DNA from: Porphyromonas sp.
Lineage (GTDB): Bacteria > Bacteroidota > Bacteroidia > Bacteroidales > Porphyromonadaceae
Assembly (NCBI GenBank): GCA_029983495.1
Contig: JASBZJ010000081.1
Coordinates: forward strand, 1 to 9,024
Direction of reading: 5' to 3'
Length of the DNA stretch: 9,024 bases
A program made the translations under genes and the position numbers. This document shows positions 1 through 6,842 of this stretch, piece after piece; within the stretch, counting starts at the first letter, position 1; each line of letters opens with the position of its first letter. The notes below the pieces were generated by a model. It made no database searches. It worked only from the letters and a program-made list of their open reading frames with translations, and had not been told where the DNA came from.

Positions 1-255
1 CCTCACGTTATAATAGCCAAAAATAAGGAAGACTCGGCAAAACAAATTGAAAGCAACAATGGCGTAGCCGTTACAACAACTCGGGATGGAGTTATAATTA
101 AGACCAACAACGGCTTAGTTCACTCAGTAAACGTATTTCTACTTAATGGTGAAATAATAAAAACAAAGCAATTTACCCACTATACGGAAATTCAACTCAA
201 CAAGGGTACGTATTTGCTAAACATCGATGGAGAAGCTGTAAAAGTTGCGATTTAG
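1..255 (+). CDS. C-terminal end of a T9SS-exported protein (5' end outside window)
   Basis: The frame is open from the first base and ends at TAG 253-255, giving the last 84 residues of a protein that starts upstream. The final 40 or so residues have the pattern of a type IX secretion type A sorting domain: a strand with 'VFLLNGEIIKT' (where many family members have 'VYNLLGQ'), a short polar turn, then 'IQLNKGTYLLNIDGEAVKVAI', which matches the family ending of the type 'LPAGIYIVRV...VAKVVV'. Such domains direct proteins from the periplasm across the outer membrane and are usually removed at the surface. The functional domain lies outside the window, so the protein cannot be named; the next gene makes another LRR-type cargo a reasonable guess only. 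A 147-nt gap separates it from the next gene. I found no clear terminator and no TAnnTTTG box in that gap, so co-transcription with the LRR gene is possible. Confidence 0.8.
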   Translation, partial: PHVIIAKNKEDSAKQIESNNGVAVTTTRDGVIIKTNNGLVHSVNVFLLNGEIIKTKQFTHYTEIQLNKGTYLLNIDGEAVKVAI

Positions 256-402
256 CTGAAAGCTTTTCCTCGCCCAATTAGTTTACCTTCAAATAATAAT
301 AGCATACTGAAAGGCTATACGAACCATGTAACTAATAACTAAAAAGAAGCCTCGATGTGAGCTATAAGAATGGAAGAATAATAATTAACTATCGATATTA
401 TC

Positions 403-2250
403 ATGATGAAAATTATAAATACCAAGTTGGGTATGCTACTAGTATTATTAGCAATGTTAGTAGCAAACACGCAACTACATGCACAAACCGAAAAACGTGT
501 TGTAGTTAAAACATATGCACAAGCAGGCGAAACTATTCGCTTACGCATTAAAGCAAACGGAAATGTTACCGTAACTGGGGTACAACGTGGCGTTTGGGAT
601 AACGATAAATACATATCATATACCATTGCTGACGGTCAAACGCTAACCTTTACAGGCGATATTACAAAAGTGGTAGCAAACGATGCTATGCTTAGCGATA
701 TTGATGTAACGGCAGCACCTTCTCTCAATTACCTCGAGGCTCAGAATAATCAAATAAAACAACTGGATCTATCGAAAAACCTCCTTCTTTCGTACCTCTA
801 TGTTCAAAATAACCAACTTGAAAAACTCGTAGTGGCACGAGGCGGTAATATCAGCCGAATCTATTGCAACCAAAACAAATTAAAAATGCGTGCTATGGAA
901 GAGTTAATTGAATCGCTACCCGACCGTACCACTGCAAGCTTTTTTGGCGAACTTGGCGCAATAGAAAAACGGGGTGGCGTTACATGCCTAAACGAATGTA
1001 GCAAAACATTGGTGGAAAAAGCCCAAGGGAAAAACTGGATTGTTAAAGCTCGAACCGATGTGGGATATGAACGTTACGAAGGTAGCGATGACCCCAATGG
1101 TAACAATGATAAAGATGGAAGTACAATAAGTTTCGAAACCAGCAAACCCGTTGGTAGCACTATTGAACTTACAATACAGGGCAACGGTAAAATAACCCTC
1201 GAAGGTGTTAAGGAATCAGCGGTAACACTAGGAAAAAAAAGCTATACTATTACATCGCAAAAACTAGCTATTAAAGGCAATGTTGAAAAACTTTTATTGC
1301 CTTCACAGCAAATAACCTTTCTTGCTACACGCAATAATAAAGTTCTTAAAGAACTTAACTGCGCCAACAACCCTATTCGATTGCTAAATCTTAGTAGTAA
1401 TTCCGAACTCGTTTCCCTCAATTGTAGTAAAATGCAATTACAATCGCTAGACCTAAGTAAGAACACAAAACTTACTATAGTCGATTGCTCTAATAACCAG
1501 CTTACCGATATCGACCTTTCCTCGTTAACGAACCTTGTAGAACTGAACATATCGAATAATAAAATTGCAGGAAAATGGATGGAGCAAGTTACCAATACCT
1601 TAGCTGATCGGTTGGCTACTACTCCAGGAAAAATTGTGGTTATTAACCTAAAGGGTAATGACGATAATATATGTAGTAAACGCCAAGTGAAGCTTTTACT
1701 CGCAAAACATTGGGATGTGTTCGGTATTAAAGGAGATAATAATCAACTTATTACATACGAGGGGTCAAAGGATGCCAGTATTACCTTCCATACAACCCGC
1801 AAAGTAGGCGAAAAACTTAATTTAAAAATTAATGCCGAAGGTGGTGTTACGATCGATGGTCTTAAGGGAAAGTTCCAAAACTACAAACCCATCGAATATA
1901 TTATTGAAAAGCAGGATATTACTATATTCGGTGATATTACCTCGTTCCATTGCTATAAAAACGATATCAATAGTATCGACCTTTCGAATGCGACATACCT
2001 TTTAAACCTCGATTGTTCGGGAAATAAACTCGATAAAACAGCTATGGAAAAGGTTATTGAATCGCTTATTCCTCGAGCCAACACCAAAAGTACAGCAACC
2101 ATTTGTGTACTCGACGAAAGCTTTGAAAAAGAAGCGAATGTGTGTACAAAAAAAACTGGATTGTACAAAAGTATAGCCAAGGAGGCTATAGAGAATATGA
2201 AGGAACCGACGAAAACGACCTTCCACCAGTTCAAACCAACAACATTATAA
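403..2250 (+). CDS. Leucine-rich repeat exported protein, N-terminal frame (broken by a -1 frameshift near 2150)
   Basis: This frame encodes 615 residues. Residues 1-27 form a signal peptide with a hydrophobic core 'MLLVLLAMLV' and probable cleavage at LHA|Q28; an exposed glutamine is common in T9SS cargo. ATG 403 is followed directly by ATG 406, and either could start translation. After the signal come tandem modules of about 150-220 residues (roughly 31-230, 239-456, and 457 onward). Each has a beta-rich opening such as 'VGSTIELTIQGNGKITLEGV', then short irregular LRRs such as 'LVSLNCSKMQLQSLDLSKN' (about 21 residues per turn, with Asn ladders), a helix, and a closing 'KNWIV...YERYEG' or 'KHWDV...ITYEG' segment. 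The third module loses this closing segment in frame: after 'VCTKK' (to residue 584) the last 31 residues (from 'TGLYKS') fit nothing in the repeats, while the -1 frame gives 'NWIVQKYSQGGYREYEG'. Both frames are open together only between 2127 and 2247, so the shift must lie there. The module pattern recalls internalin-J-like LRR proteins of oral Bacteroidetes, which are thought to act in adhesion; that role is inferred. Confidence 0.85.
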   Translation: MMKIINTKLGMLLVLLAMLVANTQLHAQTEKRVVVKTYAQAGETIRLRIKANGNVTVTGVQRGVWDNDKYISYTIADGQTLTFTGDITKVVANDAMLSDIDVTAAPSLNYLEAQNNQIKQLDLSKNLLLSYLYVQNNQLEKLVVARGGNISRIYCNQNKLKMRAMEELIESLPDRTTASFFGELGAIEKRGGVTCLNECSKTLVEKAQGKNWIVKARTDVGYERYEGSDDPNGNNDKDGSTISFETSKPVGSTIELTIQGNGKITLEGVKESAVTLGKKSYTITSQKLAIKGNVEKLLLPSQQITFLATRNNKVLKELNCANNPIRLLNLSSNSELVSLNCSKMQLQSLDLSKNTKLTIVDCSNNQLTDIDLSSLTNLVELNISNNKIAGKWMEQVTNTLADRLATTPGKIVVINLKGNDDNICSKRQVKLLLAKHWDVFGIKGDNNQLITYEGSKDASITFHTTRKVGEKLNLKINAEGGVTIDGLKGKFQNYKPIEYIIEKQDITIFGDITSFHCYKNDINSIDLSNATYLLNLDCSGNKLDKTAMEKVIESLIPRANTKSTATICVLDESFEKEANVCTKKTGLYKSIAKEAIENMKEPTKTTFHQFKPTTL

Positions 2251-3098
2251 AAATGAAAACCACTAAAAAAGTGGGAGATAAAATCTATCTACGCATGCAA
2301 GCACGCCCTGCCAGTGGGTTGAGTTTAGAGGAGGTTCACCTTGAAGGTATTGAGGGAAACTTCCAAAACAACAAGGTTATTGCTTATACCATAAAGAACC
2401 AACAGTTTAGTGTTCAAGGTGATATATTCGACTTTGAGTGCTTCGAAAACGATATTACAGAACTTGACCTTAGCGACTGTCATTCCGTTGAAGTACTGAA
2501 TTGTAGCAGAAACAAAATTGCTTCGCTCGATTTAACAAAGCTCCGTAAACTCGAACTTCTGTTCTGTTATTTCAATAACCTTACAACCTTCGATTTTTCG
2601 GGTAATCCGAAACTCTTCCATGTTGATATGCGAATGAACCAGGTCGGCGAAAAAGAATTTACTACCGTTGTTAATACCGTTTGCGATAAACAATACGATA
2701 AAGAATCGGGATTATTGGTTTTTACTGATGTTCAGGATCCCAATGTAAAGGATCCAAACAGAGCAAATCCGGAACAGATAAAGGCTATGAAACAAAAGAA
2801 CTGGGTAATGGTAAAAGTTGTTGGTGAACACAATTCAATTCTCGACTTTGAACCCTATACCAAAGCCAGTGAAATACAGCTCGAACAAGGCGAGATTACG
2901 CAAATAAGAACACTAAAAACACTTGTGTTAGCCAGGTTTGCCCCAAATACCAGTATAAACTTATACAACAGTATGGGCGAAGCTGTAATAGCTAGCACCA
3001 CTAATAGCCAAGGGCAAGCCAATATTTCGTACCAATCATTACCTAATGGCATTTACTTTATAAAGGTTGGCGACCAAGTAACTAAGCTTATACTATAA
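2142..3098 (+). CDS. Leucine-rich repeat protein, C-terminal frame with T9SS sorting domain
   Basis: This is the continuation of the preceding LRR gene in the -1 frame. If ribosomes slip at 2152-2154, residues 585-898 of a joined protein are made from here. It opens with the missing end of module three ('NWIVQKYSQGGYREYEG'), then module four ('VGDKIYLRMQ...', LRRs such as 'VEVLNCSRNKIASLDLTKL', closing 'KQKNWVMVKVVGE'). The last 75 or so residues are a T9SS type A sorting domain ('INLYNSMGEAVIAS' ... 'LPNGIYFIKVGDQVTKLIL'). No signal peptide is present, so the part makes sense only as part of the upstream protein. The open frame could start at GTG 2142, but that codon sits inside the overlap and I doubt it is used. 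An independent start at ATG 2253, three bases past the TAA 2248-2250, could allow re-initiation but would give a cytoplasmic fragment with no export signal. A terminator hairpin follows 40 nt after the stop. Confidence 0.8.
   Translation: MYKKNWIVQKYSQGGYREYEGTDENDLPPVQTNNIIKMKTTKKVGDKIYLRMQARPASGLSLEEVHLEGIEGNFQNNKVIAYTIKNQQFSVQGDIFDFECFENDITELDLSDCHSVEVLNCSRNKIASLDLTKLRKLELLFCYFNNLTTFDFSGNPKLFHVDMRMNQVGEKEFTTVVNTVCDKQYDKESGLLVFTDVQDPNVKDPNRANPEQIKAMKQKNWVMVKVVGEHNSILDFEPYTKASEIQLEQGEITQIRTLKTLVLARFAPNTSINLYNSMGEAVIASTTNSQGQANISYQSLPNGIYFIKVGDQVTKLIL
2148..2190 (+). promoter_or_regulatory. Putative -1 recoding or slippage site: A8 run plus downstream hairpin
   Basis: The incoming frame reads ACA AAA AAA ACT, so 2148-2154 is an A AAA AAA slippery heptamer in the phase needed for tandem -1 slippage. 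Slippage places AAC (2154-2156) next and restores the LRR module. The whole run is A8 (2148-2155); nine As would restore the frame without any slippage. A perfect 7-bp hairpin follows (TATAGCC 2172-2178, loop AAGGA, GGCTATA 2184-2190), 17 nt after the heptamer. This is longer than the usual 5-9 nt spacer of -1 stimulators. The sequence AAGGAGG (2179-2185) across the loop resembles a Shine-Dalgarno site but has no start codon of the right frame after it. Programmed frameshifting, RNA polymerase slippage, phase variation, mutation and sequencing error are not separable from one sequence. Confidence 0.5.
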
Positions 3099-3138
3099 AA
3101 GAGTATTCTATAAACGAGCAAGTAGGCGAGTTGGTTAC

Positions 3139-3187
3139 CGAGGGAGTTTACTAACCATATATTTAGTAGCTCCCTCGCCTCTTTTGT
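3139..3187 (+). terminator. Rho-independent terminator of the LRR gene
   Basis: CGAGGGAG (3139-3146) pairs with CTCCCTCG (3170-3177). The stem continues through a one-base bulge and a U-G pair into TACTAA/TTAGTA (3149-3154 with 3163-3168) around an 8-base loop. A short T-rich tail, CTCTTTTGT, follows. It lies 40 nt past the LRR stop. An alternative pairing, AGGCGAG (3124-3130) with CTCGCCT (3174-3180), competes for the same 3' arm. Confidence 0.65.
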
Positions 3188-3242
3188 ACATAAAATAAAC
3201 CTCTGTAGGCATACAAGTATAAACACATGCACTACAGAGGTT
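3188..3242 (-). terminator. Rho-independent terminator of the minus-strand peptidase operon
   Basis: AACCTCTGTAG (3198-3208) and CTACAGAGGTT (3232-3242) form a perfect 11-bp stem, extended inside by GCAT/ATGC (3209-3212 with 3227-3230) past one bulged base. Read on the minus strand, the stem is followed by a T-rich tract (TATTTTATG), whereas the plus-strand side is A-rich. It should therefore end transcription of pepE, whose stop lies 36 nt upstream. Confidence 0.7.
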
Positions 3243-3277
3243 AAACAAAAATGATTTTAGCCTTTTGTAAGCAACAA

Positions 3278-3985
3278 TTATTCCATAAGGAATTGGAAAC
3301 TTTCGGTTGGTTTTACTTCGTAAGGGGTAATACCCTTTTTAAAAATACGTGCAGGTTTATCGCCAACCATACGGATTTTTCCATCCTCAATAAATAACCT
3401 ACAGCCCTCGCGAAGACCAATTACGTACGTATTTGGGTTTGCTTCGATATATTCCAAGATACGTTGTTCGCGCGTTTCGCCTCCGTGGTTCGAAGGATGC
3501 GCATCTAGGTAATGAGGATTTATTTGGAAAGGAACAAAATTCATAGCCCGAAAACTTATTGGTTCAACAATAGGCATATCGTTTGTTGTACAAATGGTGG
3601 GGCTAGCTACATTGCTCCCAGCACTCCAGCCTACATAAGGCATTCCCATCCTCACTCTTTCCTGTATGGCTTGTAATATCCCCCCCTCTTGCATCATTTT
3701 TAAGAGTTGAAATGTATTACCACCACCAACAATTACAGCCGTAGCTTGGCTAATTGTTTTTATAGGATCCTTGGCTTGGTGTACACCCGTTACTTTTATG
3801 CCATAACCGTCCAAGGCTTTATTTACCTTAATTACGTATTCATCAAAGCTATAAGTAACGGCAGCAAAAGGGATTAACACGATGCGTTCTTTTGCCCCTT
3901 CTAAAAAGGTAGCAATATCAGCCGAAGGTTTTTCGAGGTAAGCTTCGCCAGGCGAAGCCGAGTTACTAATAAGGAGTAGTTTCAT
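3278..3985 (-). CDS. pepE: Peptidase E (alpha-aspartyl dipeptidase, family S51)
   Basis: This 235-residue protein has the length and motifs of the cytoplasmic S51 dipeptidase, which releases N-terminal aspartate from Asp-X dipeptides. The nucleophile elbow is G119-W-S121-A-G-S-N, preceded by the 'IVGGGNTFQLL' segment (85-95). D136 ('TTNDMPIV') and H158 ('INPHYLD') sit one residue later than the Ser120/Asp135/His157 triad of the E. coli enzyme. There is no signal peptide, so it acts in the cytoplasm, probably on small peptides taken up from degraded protein. It starts only 8 nt after the stop of the M48 gene, which implies co-transcription. A run of seven Cs on the plus strand (3680-3686, G7 in the message) codes for Gly-Gly near residue 101 and is in frame here. 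Confidence 0.93.
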   Translation of the reverse strand: MKLLLISNSASPGEAYLEKPSADIATFLEGAKERIVLIPFAAVTYSFDEYVIKVNKALDGYGIKVTGVHQAKDPIKTISQATAVIVGGGNTFQLLKMMQEGGILQAIQERVRMGMPYVGWSAGSNVASPTICTTNDMPIVEPISFRAMNFVPFQINPHYLDAHPSNHGGETREQRILEYIEANPNTYVIGLREGCRLFIEDGKIRMVGDKPARIFKKGITPYEVKPTESFQFLME

Positions 3986-3993
3986 GTTATATA

Positions 3994-4848
3994 TTATTTC
4001 TTTTGCTCAGGCTTACCATTCTTTGCTCCTTTTACAGGCTTTACGGGGTGGTAATATTGCATAGCATTGGGGAGGAACTCCTTAACCTTTTCGATACGTG
4101 TTTCGTCGCTTGGGTGCGTACTTAGGAATTCGGGGGTAGATGAATCGCCCTGTTGCGCCATTTTTTGCCAAAAAGTAATGGCATGTTCAGGGTTATAACC
4201 AGCCATTGCCATAAAAGCAAGCCCCATTTGGTCAGCTTCAACCTCGTGTTGGCGACTGTAAGGTAATATAACTGCTACCTGCGAACCTAAGCCATAGGCT
4301 TGGTTAATTACCGTACGCACAACAGCATTCTGACGAGAAGAAACAATCGAAAGGATATTGCCCCCCAACTGACGTAACACTTCGTGACTCAAACGTTCGT
4401 TACTATGGCGTGCAATAGCGTGGCTTACTTCATGCGATACTACAGTAGCAAGCTCATCATCGGTTTTACAGAGGGGAAGTATACCCGTAAAGATCACAAT
4501 TTTTCCACCAGGCATGCAAAAAGCATTTACACGCCTATCAGCTATAAGGGTAAACTCCCATTGCATTTGCTGGTCGGTAATATTGTTCTCAGCAAGGAAC
4601 TTATCGGCTGCCATAGCAATTCGCTTACACACATCCTCAACACGAGCATTACTTTTTGCATCATTACTATGGGGCATTTGATTTACAAATTCGCGATACT
4701 GAGCCACACTTTGCTCGGTAATGGTGCTTTCGGGGACTAAGTTTAGTTGCTTTCGACCACTAATAGGTACTGAACGACATGCAACAAACACACTTGCAAC
4801 AAGTATTGAACCTAACAATGCTTGCTTTATAACGCTGTTTTTTTTCAT
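3994..4848 (-). CDS. M48 family zinc metalloprotease, probable lipoprotein
   Basis: The protein has 284 residues. Its N-terminus 'MKKNSVIKQALLGSILVASVF' ends in VAC24, a plausible though not ideal lipobox (Phe at -3), so it is probably a lipid-anchored envelope protein; a plain signal peptide is the alternative. 'SGRKQL' (30-35) after the cysteine is typical of the BepA/LoiP branch of periplasmic M48 proteases. The zinc site is H139-E-V-S-H143, with E202 in 'HEVEAD' as likely third ligand and D206 conserved. 'FLSTHPSDETR' (241-251) carries the conserved His-Pro of the family. There are no internal membrane spans as in HtpX, and no TPR domain as in full-length BepA. The tail (268-284) is Lys-rich and low in complexity. 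Family members clear misfolded envelope or outer-membrane proteins; the exact substrate here is unknown. ATG is followed immediately by eight As (4845-4838). Confidence 0.9.
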   Translation of the reverse strand: MKKNSVIKQALLGSILVASVFVACRSVPISGRKQLNLVPESTITEQSVAQYREFVNQMPHSNDAKSNARVEDVCKRIAMAADKFLAENNITDQQMQWEFTLIADRRVNAFCMPGGKIVIFTGILPLCKTDDELATVVSHEVSHAIARHSNERLSHEVLRQLGGNILSIVSSRQNAVVRTVINQAYGLGSQVAVILPYSRQHEVEADQMGLAFMAMAGYNPEHAITFWQKMAQQGDSSTPEFLSTHPSDETRIEKVKEFLPNAMQYYHPVKPVKGAKNGKPEQKK

Positions 4849-4891
4849 ATTCTTCTTTTAGCTAATCAAAGTTCTCTGTCGTACATAAGGG

Positions 4892-6223
4892 TTATTCTTC
4901 ACCTTTCTTTTCGTTGTTAGCAAGGGGAAACTTACCAATAAATTGCAAATAATCAACAATATTTCGTTCGGGAGCCCCAACTTGCTGAGGCGTATAGAAT
5001 TGCTCTTCTAAAGCTTCGGTAGGTAAGTACTGTTGCTGAACATAATGTTTGGGAAAGTGGTGAGGATACTGGTACCCCTCGCCATACCCCATTTCGCCCA
5101 TTAACTTAGTTACCGCATTCCGTAAATGTAGGGGAACTGGCAAGTTTTGGTGGTCACGGCAAAAAGCTAAGGCTTTATCAATAGCAAGGTAGGCACTATT
5201 ACTTTTGGGAGAGCCAGCCAAATAAATAATTGCTTCGGCGAGAGGGATTCGTCCTTCTGGCCACCCAATAAACTCAACGGCCTGCGCAGCAGCATTAGCA
5301 ATAACCAACGCTTGCGGGTTAGCTAAACCAATATCTTCTGCTGCCGATATTACTAACCTTCGTGCAATAAATCGTGGAGGCTCGCCTCCGTCAATAAGTC
5401 GAGCCATCCAGTAAAGTGCAGCATCGGGGTCGCTACCTCTAATACTTTTTATCATTGCCGAGGCTATATCATAATGTATTTCGCCCCCCTTATCAAAAGC
5501 TGCTGGTTGCGTTCGAGCCATTTCTTCAACTAACGAGTCGTTTATTACAAGCGGTGTATCGTTTGTCGAAATAACTAGCATTTCAAGTATATTCAGCATT
5601 TTCCGAGCATCGCCAGCAGCAAAGCTTATAAGTTTATCGCTCTCTTCAACTACGGTTTTTCGGGCTTTAAGGATTGGGTCGGTTGTGGTCGCTCGTTGTA
5701 ACAACATACCAAGATCGTCTCTTGAAAGACTTTTAAGAACAAACACTTGGCACCTAGAAAGCAATGGTCGAATTACCTCAAACGAGGGATTTTCGGTTGT
5801 TGCTCCAATTAAAGTTATTACACCACGTTCCACTGCTGCAAGTAAGGAATCCTGCTGACTCTTCGAAAAACGATGAATCTCGTCGATAAATAGTATCGGT
5901 CTTTTCTTAGTTGCAAATAACCCTTCAACCGACTTTTCGGCTTGTACTAGTACATTGCGTACTTCTTGAACTCCACTAGCCGTAGCACTTAACTTATAAA
6001 AAGGTGCATCAAGCGATTGAGATAGTAGCTCCGCCAAAGTTGTTTTACCAACTCCTGGTGGTCCCCATAAAATCATCGAAGTAAGTTGCCCTATAGCTAA
6101 CATTCTACCAATAGGAGCATCCGCACTAACCAAATGTTGTTGACCAACATATTCCGCTAGATTTGTTGGACGCATCCTTTCGGCCAAGGGCTTGTATTTA
6201 CAAAATTCGGGTGTTTGCACCAT
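4892..6223 (-). CDS. rarA: Replication-associated recombination protein A (AAA+ ATPase, RarA/MgsA)
   Basis: This cytoplasmic protein of 443 residues has the normal family length. It opens with 'PLAERMRPTNLAEYVGQQHL', the classic start of the RarA/WRNIP1 clamp-loader-like ATPases. It then has Walker A GPPGVGKT (54-61), Walker B LFIDE (111-115) continuing 'IHRFSKSQQD', sensor 1 'GATTENPSFEV' (140-150), a likely arginine finger at R157 in 'LLSRCQV', and 'AAGDARKMLNILE' as the sensor 2 region. The C-terminal part 'SIRGSDPDAALYWMARLIDGGEPP' is the RarA-specific tetramerisation domain. RarA works at stalled replication forks with SSB and other recombination factors. The M48 gene follows after 43 nt and probably shares its transcript. 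The ATG fits the family N-terminus; a weak 6-bp hairpin (TACTAT/ATAGTA, 6228-6249) sits just before it. Confidence 0.95.
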   Translation of the reverse strand: MVQTPEFCKYKPLAERMRPTNLAEYVGQQHLVSADAPIGRMLAIGQLTSMILWGPPGVGKTTLAELLSQSLDAPFYKLSATASGVQEVRNVLVQAEKSVEGLFATKKRPILFIDEIHRFSKSQQDSLLAAVERGVITLIGATTENPSFEVIRPLLSRCQVFVLKSLSRDDLGMLLQRATTTDPILKARKTVVEESDKLISFAAGDARKMLNILEMLVISTNDTPLVINDSLVEEMARTQPAAFDKGGEIHYDIASAMIKSIRGSDPDAALYWMARLIDGGEPPRFIARRLVISAAEDIGLANPQALVIANAAAQAVEFIGWPEGRIPLAEAIIYLAGSPKSNSAYLAIDKALAFCRDHQNLPVPLHLRNAVTKLMGEMGYGEGYQYPHHFPKHYVQQQYLPTEALEEQFYTPQQVGAPERNIVDYLQFIGKFPLANNEKKGEE

Positions 6224-6281
6224 AGGCTACTATAAAACCGCTAATAGTATAATTTTTTTTACGAAATGAGTTCTTCCTTTT

Positions 6282-6312
6282 AAAAAGTAAGCACACAATA
6301 ACAATATACCAA
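6282..6312 (-). promoter_or_regulatory. Candidate promoter for rarA
   Basis: On the minus strand, TTG (6312-6310) is followed after 20 nt by TACTTTTT (6289-6282), a 7-of-8 match to the Bacteroidetes -7 box TAnnTTTG at the usual distance from a -33 TTG. It would give a leader of roughly 50 nt before rarA. In AT-rich DNA this could occur by chance, and read-through from the HU gene is an alternative. Confidence 0.35.
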
Positions 6313-6344
6313 GCTAAATACCAACCATAAAGCAAATTAGAAGC

Positions 6345-6737
6345 TTATACGCTAGGGGTATGGTTACAGAATTCAGCTTCGTTTTTTAGGCGAAGCTTCA
6401 TAGCTACCGAGGGCAAAAAACGAACATTTACCCTACGAAGATATTTACGAATCGAAAAGCTTTTAGCCGAAGTGGTACTATGAGCGGAAATATGAGCCTC
6501 AAAAGTACCCAAATCGCCCAGTTCTACAGTATTGCCGTCCAATAAAGCGTCGGTTACATGCTGTGCTACAATATTGATTATTCCTTGTACTTCCCCTTTT
6601 GTAAAGGTTGTTCCCTTTTCAATTGATTCAGCAATTTCGTTAAGGGTTACTTTTCCACTCGCTTTGGTTTGTACTACATACATATCCTCGATAGGCTTCA
6701 GTGAATTCTTTCTCTTTATAAGCGAATACTGTATCAT
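6345..6737 (-). CDS. HU-family (HU-related) DNA-binding protein
   Basis: This 130-residue protein matches the longer HU-related family common in Bacteroidetes. It opens with 'MIQYSLIKRKN', which lines up with the family's 'Y-x-L-x-x-R-x-N' start and supports this ATG. A helical segment follows with 'VTLNEIAESIEKGTTFTKGEVQGIINIVAQ' split over roughly residues 30-58. Then comes 'GNTVELGDLGTFEAHI' (68-83), the most diagnostic stretch, corresponding to the HU 'V-x-L-x-x-F/L-G-x-F' core. The basic 'IRKYLRRVNVRFLPS' (96-110) is the probable arm and return strand. HU-like proteins bend DNA and help organise the nucleoid; in Bacteroidetes these divergent paralogs are abundant and mostly uncharacterised. 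The gap to rarA is 121 nt with a possible promoter in it, so the gene may be only loosely linked to the operon. Confidence 0.85.
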   Translation of the reverse strand: MIQYSLIKRKNSLKPIEDMYVVQTKASGKVTLNEIAESIEKGTTFTKGEVQGIINIVAQHVTDALLDGNTVELGDLGTFEAHISAHSTTSAKSFSIRKYLRRVNVRFLPSVAMKLRLKNEAEFCNHTPSV

Positions 6738-6842
6738 ACTTGTTATTAACCGGCTTACTGTTCATCAATTGTAAATTACGGGAACTTATTACCATCACAT
6801 CAAGCAAAATCGGTAGCCCGATAAGGTTCTTCGTTCGTTTTC

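Noticed and set aside
339..626. A 95-codon minus-strand frame across the start of the LRR gene
   Set aside because: It is antisense to the signal peptide and first module of a clear gene, and has no supporting motif.
2253..3098. Independent second LRR gene starting at ATG 2253
   Set aside because: It would lack any signal peptide yet end in a T9SS sorting domain, and it would omit coding sequence (2154-2252) that clearly continues module three. A frame change within one gene explains the data better.
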